Positions 25,469-33,565 of a stretch of 64,000 nucleotides of DNA are shown piece after piece (position 1 is the stretch's first letter; every line of letters starts with the position of its first letter). The stretch comes from Massilibacillus massiliensis (GTDB lineage Bacteria; Bacillota; Negativicutes; FLKF01). The notes under the pieces are model-generated. The model had not been told where the DNA came from. It saw only the letters and a list, made by a program, of their open reading frames with translations, and did not search any database. The position numbers and the translations under genes are program-made. The DNA is taken from contig NZ_LT575483.1 in the NCBI RefSeq assembly GCF_900086705.1, positions 2,139,894-2,203,893 of the forward strand, read 5' to 3'.

Positions 25469-26908
25469 ATGTACGTGAGATATTATTTACCTGAGAATTT
25501 TATGATGGGTGCTTCAGCATCTGCTTGGCAGACGGAAGGATGGGCGGGTAAAACGGCAAAGCAGGATTCTCTGATCGATACTGCCTACAAAACAAATCCG
25601 GAAAGATGGCACCAAGGCTATGGGCCAACCATTGCAACCGATTTTTATCATCGCTATAAAGAAGATTGTGCATTGATGAAACAAATGGGGTTGAAAGCCT
25701 ATCGAACATCAATTGATTGGTCCAGATTTATCAAAGACTATGAAACTGGAGAGGTCAATGAAGAAGCAGCGGCTTTTTATAGTGCCGTAATTGATGAATT
25801 GATTCATAATGGTGTTGAACCAATTCTTTGCTTAGAACATTGGGAATTACCCAATCAATTGTTCGAGAAGTATGGTGGCTGGAAATCCAAAAAAGTTGTG
25901 GAGCTTTATGTTCAATATGCTGAAGCTGCATTTCAGCTGTATGGCGATAGAGTGAAATATTGGTTTACCTTTAATGAACCGATTGTATTTCCTGAACTGG
26001 CAATTATGGATGGCGTTTGGTATCCATATAAAAATGATACGCAGGAAGCGATGCAGTGGAACTATCATAAAGTATTAGCAACTGCAAAGGCTGTTCAGGT
26101 ATATCATGAAAAAGGATATGGCAAAAAAATAAATGGGAAAATCGGCATTATTATCAATGCAGCACCAAGTTACCCGCGTTCTACATCTGCTGATGATGTG
26201 TATGCGGCTAAAATGCATGATTTATTCTATAATAAAATCTATATGGATCCGTGCATTAAAGGTGAGTTTCCTAAAGAATACTTTTCCATACTGAGAGAAC
26301 ATGATTGCATGATTGATGTTACAGAGGAAGAGTTGTCAATCATAAAAGCCAATACAATCGATCTTATGGGGTTGAATTATTACCGTCCTAATCGCGTAAA
26401 AGCTAGGATGTCTGCATGGAACTCAAAGATTAAATTCAGCCCGCATTACTATTATGATGAGTATGAACTGCAAGGGAAGAAAATGAATCCATTCCGAGGC
26501 TGGGAAATTTATGCGAAGGGATTATACGATTTTGCCATGATATTAAAAAAAGAATATCATGATTTGCCTTGGTTAGTTACGGAAAGCGGCATGGGCGTAG
26601 AGGGAGAATGGCAGCATAAAGATGCAACTGGGGTAATCCAAGATGATTATCGGATCGATTTTGTTGCGGATCATCTGCGCTGGTTATACAAAGCAATTGA
26701 TGAAGGCAGTCAATGTTTTGGGTACTTGATGTGGAATTTCACGGACAATGTTTCTCCTTATAATGCATTTAAAAATCGTTATGGGTACGTGGAAATTGAT
26801 TTAGAAGATAATAGAAACAGACGAATAAAGAAATCGGGTCATTGGATTAAAAAGACTATGCAAGATGGTTATTTTGAATATGATGAATTTGAACCTAGTT
26901 ATAAATAA
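25469..26908 (+). CDS. GH1 6-phospho-beta-glucosidase
   Basis: This 479-residue glycoside hydrolase of family 1 would cleave the phosphorylated disaccharide delivered by the PTS. The acid/base Glu is in TFNEP (about residue 170) and the nucleophile in TESGMG (about 369); the usual residue after the nucleophile, Asn, is Ser here. PTS context, rather than a residue I can prove, argues for a 6-phospho substrate. The ATG at 25469 lies close to AAAAGGGG; a GTG two codons later (MRYYLPENF) has better spacing. It ends the operon before a terminator. Confidence 0.88.
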   Translation: MYVRYYLPENFMMGASASAWQTEGWAGKTAKQDSLIDTAYKTNPERWHQGYGPTIATDFYHRYKEDCALMKQMGLKAYRTSIDWSRFIKDYETGEVNEEAAAFYSAVIDELIHNGVEPILCLEHWELPNQLFEKYGGWKSKKVVELYVQYAEAAFQLYGDRVKYWFTFNEPIVFPELAIMDGVWYPYKNDTQEAMQWNYHKVLATAKAVQVYHEKGYGKKINGKIGIIINAAPSYPRSTSADDVYAAKMHDLFYNKIYMDPCIKGEFPKEYFSILREHDCMIDVTEEELSIIKANTIDLMGLNYYRPNRVKARMSAWNSKIKFSPHYYYDEYELQGKKMNPFRGWEIYAKGLYDFAMILKKEYHDLPWLVTESGMGVEGEWQHKDATGVIQDDYRIDFVADHLRWLYKAIDEGSQCFGYLMWNFTDNVSPYNAFKNRYGYVEIDLEDNRNRRIKKSGHWIKKTMQDGYFEYDEFEPSYK

Positions 26909-26938
26909 CTTTTTATAACTATTGAGAAAAAAGATCTT

Positions 26939-26970
26939 AAAACCTTGCGATTTGTTCGCAGGGTTTTTCT
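26939..26970 (+). terminator. Terminator of the cellobiose-class PTS operon
   Basis: AAAACCTTGCGA pairs with TTCGCAGGGTTTT, then TTCTTTT. Confidence 0.8.
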
Positions 26971-27020
26971 TTTGATTGACAGCTGTCTTTATTTGGTGAA
27001 AAAAATAATAAAATAAACTA

Positions 27021-27049
27021 TTGCAAAATAGAATGATGTTGTGTATACT
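27021..27049 (+). promoter_or_regulatory. Promoter of the tRNA cluster
   Basis: TTGCAA (27021-27026) and TATACT (27044-27049) are 17 nt apart and 70 nt before the first tRNA. Confidence 0.65.
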
Positions 27050-27118
27050 AATCAAGTGACGTAAGCGTCAAATTGTTGCATGAGTAGTATTTTTGGCGTA
27101 TTTTGTCATTGGTTTTGT

Positions 27119-27193
27119 GGCCCGTTGGTCAAGCGGTTAAGACACCGCCCTTTCACGGCGGCTTCACGAGTTCGAATCTCGTACGGGTCACCA
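27119..27193 (+). tRNA. tRNA-Glu (TTC), copy 1
   Basis: A 75-nt cloverleaf: acceptor GGCCCGT/ACGGGTC, anticodon loop CTTTCAC, T-loop GTTCGAA and CCA encoded. Identical to the copy at 27535. Confidence 0.96.
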
Positions 27194-27202
27194 ATTTTAT
27201 AT

Positions 27203-27278
<76 letters not shown>

Positions 27279-27290
27279 AAAAAACAATAT

Positions 27291-27367
27291 GGCCTGGTAG
27301 TTTAGTTGGTTAGAATGCCGCCCTGTCACGGCGGAGGTCGTGGGTTCGAGTCCCATCCAGGTCGCCA
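27291..27367 (+). tRNA. tRNA-Asp (GTC)
   Basis: A 77-nt cloverleaf with anticodon loop CTGTCAC and CCA encoded. Confidence 0.96.
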
Positions 27368-27372
27368 TTTAT

Positions 27373-27448
<76 letters not shown>

Positions 27449-27452
27449 TTAT

Positions 27453-27528
27453 GATCCACTAGCTCAGTCGGTAGAGCACCTGACTTTTAATCAGGGTGTC
27501 CCGCGTTCGAGTCGCGGGTGGATCACCA
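27453..27528 (+). tRNA. tRNA-Lys (TTT), second copy in the window
   Basis: Identical over 76 nt to the solitary tRNA-Lys at 13021. Confidence 0.97.
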
Positions 27529-27534
27529 TTTTGT

Positions 27535-27609
27535 GGCCCGTTGGTCAAGCGGTTAAGACACCGCCCTTTCACGGCGGCTTCACGAGTTCGAATCTCGTAC
27601 GGGTCACCA
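27535..27609 (+). tRNA. tRNA-Glu (TTC), copy 2
   Basis: Identical to the copy at 27119, including the preceding TTTTGT, which suggests tandem duplication within the cluster. Confidence 0.96.
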
Positions 27610-27694
27610 AAAAAAGCAGAGAACCAAAATCAGAATTGATTTTGTGTGATTCGCTTTGTTCCGAGCGTAAGTGAGGAACCTCCATTTATTTTAT
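27610..27694 (+). other. 85-nt interruption inside the tRNA cluster
   Basis: Other tRNAs here are 4-12 nt apart, but this gap holds inverted repeats (AAAATCA/TGATTTT and GTTCC/GGAAC). It may be an RNA-processing element or an inserted palindrome. Confidence 0.45.
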
Positions 27695-27770
<76 letters not shown>

Positions 27771-27784
27771 ATGATATAAAGAGT

Positions 27785-27814
27785 AGAGACTATCTAACTA
27801 GATAGTCTCTTTTT
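27785..27814 (+). terminator. Terminator of the tRNA cluster
   Basis: AGAGACTATCT pairs with AGATAGTCTCT, then TTTTT. A close relative with compensatory changes recurs at 28056. Confidence 0.88.
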
Positions 27815-27820
27815 AGTATG

Positions 27821-28002
27821 TAGATAAACTATGGACAGATAGGTCGCTGGTCGGCGATAAGCGCTCAGCTGCGTCGTTACAGTAAGGTGCTACTCGTCGA
27901 CGTACCGACGTACGACTCCTCCGTAACACCTTACTGTGCCTAGCATCTAAGCACTTCTCACCAACCAGCAATCTATCTTCGTACTAGTTTATGAGTGGAA
28001 CG
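27821..28002 (-). repeat. Structured 182-bp dispersed repeat, copy A
   Basis: The reverse complement matches 59978-60160 along its whole length, ending in the same blocks (CGTTCCACT at one end, AGTTTATCTA at the other). The element is itself a long imperfect palindrome: AGATAGGT near one end pairs with ACCTATCT near the other in copy B, and CAGTAAGGTG pairs with CACCTTACTG in this copy. No ORF is conserved. The flanks are two related terminators. It may encode a structured RNA or be a non-autonomous mobile element. Confidence 0.8.
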
Positions 28003-28055
28003 GATGTAGTTATTTTCTAGGGCTTGACATAAATATTTTATTTCATCGACAACCT

Positions 28056-28086
28056 AAAGAGGCTACCTAGCTAGATAGCCTCTTTT
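28056..28086 (+). terminator. Second terminator, paralogue of the tRNA terminator
   Basis: AAAGAGGCTA pairs with TAGCCTCTTTT. It matches the tRNA-cluster terminator (27785) except for paired A-to-G and T-to-C changes that keep the stem, and both are followed by AGTATGT. Confidence 0.75.
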
Positions 28087-28173
28087 AGTATGTTGTTATT
28101 CAAGTTTATAAATGATCTGTGAAGTTTTACTTCACTTCGGGGCGTGTATGTTAGCTGCTTCGATCGAATGAAA

Positions 28174-28719
28174 TTAAAGTAATTTTTCAATTGCTTCTTT
28201 CATTGCGGATGGTTCTGTTGTAGGCTCATACCGTTTAACGACGTTGCCGTTTCGATCAATTAAAAACTTCGTAAAGTTCCATTTAATTGAATTACCCTCC
28301 AAGAAGGCAGGGAATCTTTCTTTTAATACATTGTGTAATTTTTCTCCGGTTGGATGGTTATAATCAAACCCTTGAAAAGGCTCTTGGTCGCTTAGATATT
28401 GGAAAAGCGGATGGATGTTTTCATCACGTACATTTATTTTTTCAAATAACGGGAAAGTTACCCCATAATTCACTTGGCAGAAATTTTGTATCTCATCGCT
28501 TGTACCAGGTTCTTGTTCAGCAAATTGATTGCTCGGAAAACCTAGAATTACGAGACCTTGATCTTTATATTGCAGATATAAATCTTGCAGTCCCTTATAT
28601 TGAGGTGTAAAACCGCATTTGCTTGCAGTGTTTGCAATAATGAGTACCTTTCCTTTGTATTTTGAGAGTGATACTTCTTCACCTTTGATGGTTTTTGCGT
28701 TAAAATCATAAATATTCAT
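28174..28719 (-). CDS. Glutathione peroxidase family (Cys type)
   Basis: This 181-residue thiol peroxidase has the family blocks [16 protein letters not shown] (peroxidatic Cys about residue 36), [12 protein letters not shown] and [12 protein letters not shown]. The active residue is Cys encoded by TGT/TGC rather than selenocysteine. Such bacterial enzymes usually draw electrons from thioredoxin or glutaredoxin. It is the last gene of a minus-strand run trxB-remnant, glutaredoxin, peroxidase, with 1 nt between it and the glutaredoxin gene. Confidence 0.9.
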   Translation of the reverse strand: MNIYDFNAKTIKGEEVSLSKYKGKVLIIANTASKCGFTPQYKGLQDLYLQYKDQGLVILGFPSNQFAEQEPGTSDEIQNFCQVNYGVTFPLFEKINVRDENIHPLFQYLSDQEPFQGFDYNHPTGEKLHNVLKERFPAFLEGNSIKWNFTKFLIDRNGNVVKRYEPTTEPSAMKEAIEKLL

Positions 28720-28720
28720 T

Positions 28721-28963
28721 TTACATTCCTCCTTGGTTTAAGTTTAAATACGTATCCAATTCTTCTTTGTTAAAGCCGATGACAACATTTTTTTCAATCT
28801 GTGCGACAGGGACGTTAAGTTGATTTGTAAGAGCAAATAATTCGTCTCGACCGGCTTCATCGTCTTCGACATTGACCTCGGTAAAATCGATATTGTTTAG
28901 GGAAAGATATTTTTTTAATTTTTGGCACCATGGACAATTTGGAATAGAATATACTTTAACCAT
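28721..28963 (-). CDS. Glutaredoxin-like protein
   Basis: This 80-residue thioredoxin-fold protein has the redox motif CPWC (residues 10-13), the cis-Pro region NVPVAQIEK and a C-terminal GFNKEEL. It probably reduces the adjacent peroxidase. It belongs to the short clostridial-type glutaredoxin/NrdH group, which can be reduced by thioredoxin reductase; in this locus the adjacent reductase gene is broken. Confidence 0.88.
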   Translation of the reverse strand: MVKVYSIPNCPWCQKLKKYLSLNNIDFTEVNVEDDEAGRDELFALTNQLNVPVAQIEKNVVIGFNKEELDTYLNLNQGGM

Positions 28964-28965
28964 TT

Positions 28966-29419
28966 TTACTGCTCCTTTCCTTTTTCTGCAATGTATTTTT
29001 CAGCGAGCAGAGCGGCTACGGTTCCATCAGCAGCAGCGGTTGTTAGTTGCCGTATGGGTTTTGTTCGTATATCGCCTGCAGCGAAAACACCTTTAATATT
29101 GGTTTCACAAGTCTCTCCAGCGATAATATGCCCGGATTTAGCCAGTGCTATATCGTTTTTATATAACTGTGTTCTTGGCTCAACGCCGATATTTACAAAG
29201 ATACCATTTACATCTAATGTTTTTTGTACATTAGATGAGGTGTCCGGGATAATTTTCAATGCCGTAGGCATCAATGATTTGTCCGCCTACGAGTTCATCT
29301 TCTAAAATTAAGGTAGTTAACTTCATTCGTGCAGCATATAATCCGGCAGTTAATCCACCAATGCCGGCACCGATAATAAGCACATCCAATGGCTTTTGTG
29401 ATTTTGGCAATTGTCTCAC
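28966..29419 (-). pseudogene. trxB: Thioredoxin reductase remnant with internal deletion
   Basis: The N-terminal FAD fingerprint ([19 protein letters not shown]...[15 protein letters not shown]) runs in one frame and ends in a stop at 29231. The C-terminal FAD block (TLDVNGIFVNIGVEPRTQLYK...GVFAAGDIRTKPIRQLTTAAADG) lies in another frame that overlaps it. About half of the normal 310 residues is gone, including the NADPH-binding fold and the CxxC active site. The deletion joins the two ends out of frame, so no functional reductase can be made. Confidence 0.85.
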
Positions 29420-29592
29420 CTGCTTTCAGTTTTATAAAAAGTTAAGGAGAAATAATGCACTGAATCTGATAAAATTTTTACTGTAGTATAATACTAGAGT
29501 AACCGTTTTTATCTTATTTTACAATCTTTACGTTATTTAGATAATTTAACTATTCTAATTATAAAATTTTCAAGAGGGGAAGGTCGTTTATT

Positions 29593-29829
29593 ATGAACTG
29601 CATAGAGTTGAGCAAGGAGCGGAAGCAAATTCTCATCGAAGAAATCAAAAAAATTTTTATGCACGAATATGATGAGGAGATAAGCACTTTTAAGGCTGAA
29701 AATTATTTGGACTTTACCTTGAACACTATGGGCGTATATATTTACAATCAGGCGATTGCAGATACGCATGAGTTCATGCAGCAAAAAACAGAGGAACTAT
29801 TTAGTTTGGAAAAGCGGGTTATTAAATAA
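29593..29829 (+). CDS. DUF2164 family small protein
   Basis: This 78-residue protein has the pattern LSKERKQILIEEIKKIF, YDEEISTFKAENYLDFTLNTMGVYIYNQAIADTHEFM typical of DUF2164. The family has no known function. The ribosome site GAGGGG precedes the ATG. It is a single gene, divergent from the trxB remnant. Confidence 0.78.
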   Translation: MNCIELSKERKQILIEEIKKIFMHEYDEEISTFKAENYLDFTLNTMGVYIYNQAIADTHEFMQQKTEELFSLEKRVIK

Positions 29830-29876
29830 GATAACCTTAGATTTGAAATAAGTTAGTGAGTGAAAGACAATAATAA

Positions 29877-29905
29877 TAGCGAATGCAAGTTGCATTCGCT
29901 ATTAT
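29877..29905. terminator. Hairpin after the DUF2164 gene
   Basis: AATAGCGAATGCAA and its exact complement flank a single base, giving a near-perfect palindrome of 29 nt. No T-run follows, so terminator function is tentative. Confidence 0.5.
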
Positions 29906-29933
29906 AAAATCGTCCTCTACTACGATAAGAAAT

Positions 29934-29972
29934 ATGGCATATAAGAATAAATTATTTATTCTTATATGCCAT
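29934..29972. repeat. Perfect 18-bp inverted repeat
   Basis: ATGGCATATAAGAATAAA (29934-29951) and its exact complement (29955-29972) flank 3 nt. It lies between convergent genes and may be a bidirectional terminator or a cruciform site. Confidence 0.6.
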
Positions 29973-30005
29973 CATAGGGTGCAGTATTGTGTTGTATACT
30001 ATAAT

Positions 30006-30146
30006 TTAAGATTTTTTTACTTTCATGAATTTGCAGTTATTGCATTTTGGTTGATGCGCATCGTATTCCTCAGGGGATACGGCTGCATTTAGATAGCATT
30101 TGCCTTCCCAGCAATATAGACATTGGCAAGTTTCTTCTTGTTTCAT
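30006..30146 (-). CDS. 46-residue cysteine-rich protein
   Basis: A short frame on the minus strand encodes MKQEETCQCLYCWEG at its start and then a C-terminal CNNC pair (KCNNCKFMKVKKS), six or more Cys in 46 residues. GAAAGGATG lies 9-12 nt before the ATG. The C-x-C-x2-C ... C-x2-C spacing suggests a zinc or iron-sulfur site. I do not recognise a named family. It is isolated between a palindrome and the tRNA-Gly promoter region. Confidence 0.6.
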   Translation of the reverse strand: MKQEETCQCLYCWEGKCYLNAAVSPEEYDAHQPKCNNCKFMKVKKS

Positions 30147-30422
30147 AGAGGACACATCCTTTCAAAGGTTTGATTTATTTCAGATGGAAGATTCCAATCC
30201 TGAAAGCGGATTCAGCTTGTTTTGAAAATGTATATTCTTAAATCAAGCTACATTTTTTATTATACGTATATTAAAAAAATAGTAAATAGATTTACAGTAT
30301 GTATACAGAATAATTGAATTGTATACAGTATGTGATAATACAAAACTCGAAATCATAACATTTATAGTATAAATATCCAGAAATATATGCATAAATTGGT
30401 TATCTGCTAATGGAATGTATAC
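30147..30422. other. Gap with TACAGTATG / GTATACAG repeats
   Basis: This AT-rich gap holds TACAGTATG and GTATACAG each twice around 30293-30335, plus a loose inverted repeat near 30200-30250. It may contain the promoter of the Cys-rich gene; I see no further gene. Confidence 0.4.
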
Positions 30423-30451
30423 TTGAAATACTTTTTTTATAGTGGTAGAAT
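30423..30451 (+). promoter_or_regulatory. Promoter of tRNA-Gly
   Basis: TTGAAA (30423-30428) and TAGAAT (30446-30451) are 17 nt apart and 34 nt before the tRNA. Confidence 0.6.
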
Positions 30452-30484
30452 AATAATGTTGTGGATGATGAACAATTTTTATAT

Positions 30485-30558
30485 GCGGGCGTAGCTCAAT
30501 GGTAGAGCGCTTGCTTCCCAAGCAAGACACGAGGGTTCGATTCCCTTCGCCCGCTCCA
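30485..30558 (+). tRNA. tRNA-Gly (CCC)
   Basis: A 74-nt cloverleaf with acceptor GCGGGCG/CGCCCGC, anticodon loop TTCCCAA and CCA encoded. It borders the accessory island on the right. Confidence 0.96.
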
Positions 30559-30569
30559 TAAGTAAATCA

Positions 30570-30604
30570 AGCCCTCACAGGGATTCCTGTGAGGGCTATT
30601 TTTA
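30570..30604 (+). terminator. Terminator after tRNA-Gly
   Basis: AGCCCTCACAGG and its exact complement form a 12-bp stem with a 4-nt loop, then ATTTTT. Confidence 0.9.
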
Positions 30605-30818
30605 TGCGAAAAAACCTTAAAAAAACCTTATGGGAGATAGTCTACGAAAAGAATTTTTTAAATTTCATTCATTAAGAAAAGGATACCAATAGGTTTGCAA
30701 AAGCTGATTTAAATAGCTTGCGAAATTTTCTTGCTTTTCTGTTTGAGATAAATTTTCCTGTTTTTGCTGCTTTTTCTGGAGGCAGGATTCAAAATCTTTT
30801 TTATTTTCAATGCGCTAG
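30605..30818. other. Left boundary of accessory island with possible gene relic
   Basis: Two AACCTTA units 11 nt apart (30613-30630) resemble the tandem repeat at 33191. On the minus strand a frame of about 40 codons ends ...YWYPFLNE at a stop near 30670 but has no start or ribosome site, so it looks like the tail of a lost gene. Confidence 0.35.
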
Positions 30819-31547
30819 GTAAAAACCCCGACTTCCAGTCGCAATAATAACCCCTGTACTTCAGTGCAGGGGCGTTCAGTGGAATTAGGTCAGGAATTAG
30901 AACGTCAAAGGCAAGCGAGAAAAGATTTTATTGCAGATACCCGCAATTTGGAAGTGAAGACAACGGGGCGTAATACAGTATTATCACTTAGCTTAGAAAA
31001 TACTGCGACAGATTTTATACTCAATGAACTGGCTCATCAGCAGATCGCGTCCAGACAGCAAATTCCTTATCGGTATTATCAGAAGATGTGGGAAGAATAT
31101 CCATCGCTCTTAGACGATAATATCAATAGTTGGTTCATGAAAGCCCCGGAACGCCGGATGATCCGCACGTTAGATGGTAATGTTAGAGCTTTCCTATCTG
31201 ACCGTTACAGAAGATTAGATAATTTAGAGCTTTGTACAGCCGTATTACCGTTGATTAAAGAAATGAAAGGTGCTGAAATTATCTCTTGTGATGTAACGGA
31301 AACGCATATGTTTTTGAAAATTATTAATAAAAAACTCAAAGCTGAAGTAGCTGTAGGGGATGTTGTTCCGGCTGGTATGGTGATCAGCAATAGTGAGGTT
31401 GGGCTGGGAAGTTTAAAGGTGGAGCCGCTTATTTATCGGCTGGGCGGGGAGCTTTTAACGGTGCCTGTGAAGAAGATGCTACAATCGGTGCAAAAAGAAG
31501 CTGGCGTATGCAATGTAACTCCAATTGCAAAGCGGTTAATGGCCTAA
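30819..31547 (+). pseudogene. DUF932 (phage/plasmid-type) gene fragment
   Basis: From QGRSVELGQELERQRQARKDFIADTRNL onward the sequence follows DUF932 proteins (AHQQIASRQQIPYRYYQKMW, RFLSDRYRRLDNLE-type block, VISNSEVGLGSLKVEPLIYRL). It then ends about 100 residues short with an unrelated tail. No ATG or ribosome site precedes it: the frame is open from 30819 after a TAG, and the possible GTG at 30864 lies inside a CCCC(T/A)G hairpin. I read it as a prophage or plasmid relic with both ends damaged. Confidence 0.55.
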
Positions 31548-31593
31548 AAAATTAAGTGCAATATGTTTGTAAAAACTTTCTTATATAATTTTG

Positions 31594-31679
31594 CAGTTAG
31601 CTTATTAAAAGAATAAACTAACTGAATTTTGATTATTCTATTAATATTTAGTTTATTTTATAAATAAACTAAATATTAA
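31594..31679. promoter_or_regulatory. Operator-like inverted repeats upstream of the first AlbA-type gene
   Basis: CAGTTAG.TTATT pairs with AATAA.CTAACTG (31594-31624), and TTAATATTTAGTTTATTT pairs perfectly with its complement across 3 nt (31641-31679). TTAG(C/T)TTATT or its complement appears four times here and a variant again near 31700. The placement 60-150 nt before the gene suggests autoregulation. Confidence 0.6.
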
Positions 31680-31742
31680 GCAAAATTTTGCTTATAAATT
31701 TAGCTTATTTGGAATATAATATAAATATGAGGAGGGATGAAG

Positions 31743-33173
31743 ATGCTTGAACGTGATTTATTAGAATTAGTAGAAAAAATACAAAACTATCAAACAGAAT
31801 TTTATGATATTGAGGTAAAAGAAGCACACGAAGGATGTCCTAAAAAATTATATGATACGATATCTGCTTTTTCTAATCAAAATGGTGGAGGCACATTAGT
31901 ATTTGGGCTAAAGGAAGCGACTGGTTTTGAGGAGGTTGGTGTATATGATCCAGCTGATTTACAAAAGAAAATGACTGAACAATGTAAGCAAATGTCGCCA
32001 ATTGTAAGACCTGTTTTCACTTTTTGTAAAATTGATAACAAAATCATTATGGCAGCTGAAATCCCGGAAATTGATGTGAATGATAAACCATGTTTCTATA
32101 CAGGAAAAGGGCGGCTGACAGGTTCATACATACGAGTTGGAGACTCTGATGAACAAATGACAGAATATGAAGTGTATAGTTATGATGCCTTTAGGAATAA
32201 ATATCAGGAGGATATTCGTCTGACTGAAAAGGTACCAGTTTCTATGCTTGATAAAAATAAATTGGATGCGTATGTGATCGCGTTAAAAAATAAAAAAACT
32301 AGATTAGCGGCAATGCATAATGAAGAAATTTATGAATTGATGGGCGTGACCAAAAGTAATATACCAACTTTAGCGGGAACCATGATGTTTTGTAAATATC
32401 CACAGGGTTATTTTCCGCAATTTTGTATGACCGCTGTTGTTGTCCCGGGATATGAAGTGGGCGAAGTTGGAAGTATGGGAGAACGGTTCATTGATAATAA
32501 AAGAATTGATGGGACAATTCCTGAAATGTTAGAAGAAGCAGTACGGTTTGTATATAAGAATAGTGCAATTAAAACAATTATTGATAAAGCAACCGGACAA
32601 AGACAGGATAAGATGGAATATCCAATGGATGCAATCAGAGAAATTATATTAAATGCGTTGATTCATCGCGATTATAGCATACAGACGGAGGGGATACCGA
32701 TACAGCTACTCCTGTTTAAAGACAGGCTGGAAGTTAAAAGTCCTGGCGGACTGTATGGAAGATTTAGAATTGATCAGATTGGTAAGGCACAGCCTGACAC
32801 AAGAAATCCTGTGATTGCTACTATGATGGAAGATCTGTCGCTTACTGAAAATCGTTATTCAGGAATACCAACGATTCGGAGAAGTATGAAAGAATTTGGA
32901 TTAAAGGAACCTGTATTTGATGATGCCAGGAATTATTTTTCTGTGACCTTATATAATGAGACTGCCAATGCGTCTAAAATTGAAGAGCATGGAGACTTGG
33001 TTAGATTTTGCAGGGTTCCAAGAAGCAGGGATGAAATTACTGCATATTTAGGTTTAAAAACAAATTATCATGCGATGAAAAAGTATATTTTGCCTTTAAT
33101 TGAAAAAGGTAAATTAAAATATACAATACCAGATAAGCCAAAGAGTAGAAATCAAAGGTTTATTGCTGATTAA
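31743..33173 (+). CDS. AlbA/Schlafen-type ATP-binding transcriptional regulator (COG2865-like)
   Basis: The protein (about 476 residues) has an N-terminal AlbA_2 (Schlafen-like) domain (FYDIEVKEAHEGCPKKLYDTISAFSNQNGGGTLVFGL), a middle linker, and a GHKL-type ATPase region around residues 290-380 (PMDAIREIILNALIHRDYS, LEVKSPGGLYGRF) with a C-terminal winged-helix-like tail. ATG 31743 follows AGGAGGG at the right distance; an ATG at 31737 is too close. Members are predicted DNA-binding regulators and some sit in defence islands. The promoter repeats suggest self-regulation. Confidence 0.78.
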   Translation: MLERDLLELVEKIQNYQTEFYDIEVKEAHEGCPKKLYDTISAFSNQNGGGTLVFGLKEATGFEEVGVYDPADLQKKMTEQCKQMSPIVRPVFTFCKIDNKIIMAAEIPEIDVNDKPCFYTGKGRLTGSYIRVGDSDEQMTEYEVYSYDAFRNKYQEDIRLTEKVPVSMLDKNKLDAYVIALKNKKTRLAAMHNEEIYELMGVTKSNIPTLAGTMMFCKYPQGYFPQFCMTAVVVPGYEVGEVGSMGERFIDNKRIDGTIPEMLEEAVRFVYKNSAIKTIIDKATGQRQDKMEYPMDAIREIILNALIHRDYSIQTEGIPIQLLLFKDRLEVKSPGGLYGRFRIDQIGKAQPDTRNPVIATMMEDLSLTENRYSGIPTIRRSMKEFGLKEPVFDDARNYFSVTLYNETANASKIEEHGDLVRFCRVPRSRDEITAYLGLKTNYHAMKKYILPLIEKGKLKYTIPDKPKSRNQRFIAD

Positions 33174-33221
33174 TTTATAAGGTGTCAACACCTTATAAAA
33201 ACCTTATAAAAACCTTATAAA
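33174..33221. repeat. Hairpin plus 11-bp tandem repeats
   Basis: TTTATAAGGTGT and its complement flank 2 nt (33174-33199) at the stop codon. This is followed by CCTTATAAAAA repeated at an 11-nt period (starts 33191, 33202, 33213). The period of one helical turn resembles iterons or stacked protein sites. Confidence 0.55.
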
Positions 33222-33565
33222 GATTATCTAAGGTTATTGTCCTGAATATATGGAGAATATCTATCAAAAACATCGGACATATAATCTTGAAAAAATTTTT
33301 TTCAATTGTTTCTTGCTCTTCCGTTTGGTTGTATGTTAGAAATTCTTGAAAGTATTCAGAGCAGAATTTTAAACCGGAAATACCGCGGGGATGTGTTTTA
33401 TTTAGAATGTAATATAAATATATATAATTAAATGATCGTATATAGCAGCGTGAATTTAAATTAGTAGCGGTTGATGATATTTATAAGGTTATATAATAAA
33501 TATATTGCGGTAATATTGAGTTTTTATGTTAAAAGGGTATAATAAAAGAAAAAGGAGGCGTTGGT
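33222..33565. other. Gap with a minus-strand coding relic
   Basis: A minus-strand frame from about 33478 to 33222 contains HPRGISGLKFCSEYFQEF and an acidic stretch but has no start codon or ribosome site. It looks like the remnant of an accessory gene that I cannot identify. The last 60 nt hold the ribosome site of the next gene. Confidence 0.3.

Noticed and set aside
28174-28719. Possible selenoprotein form of the peroxidase
   Set aside because: The peroxidatic position is a normal Cys codon and no in-frame TGA is present.
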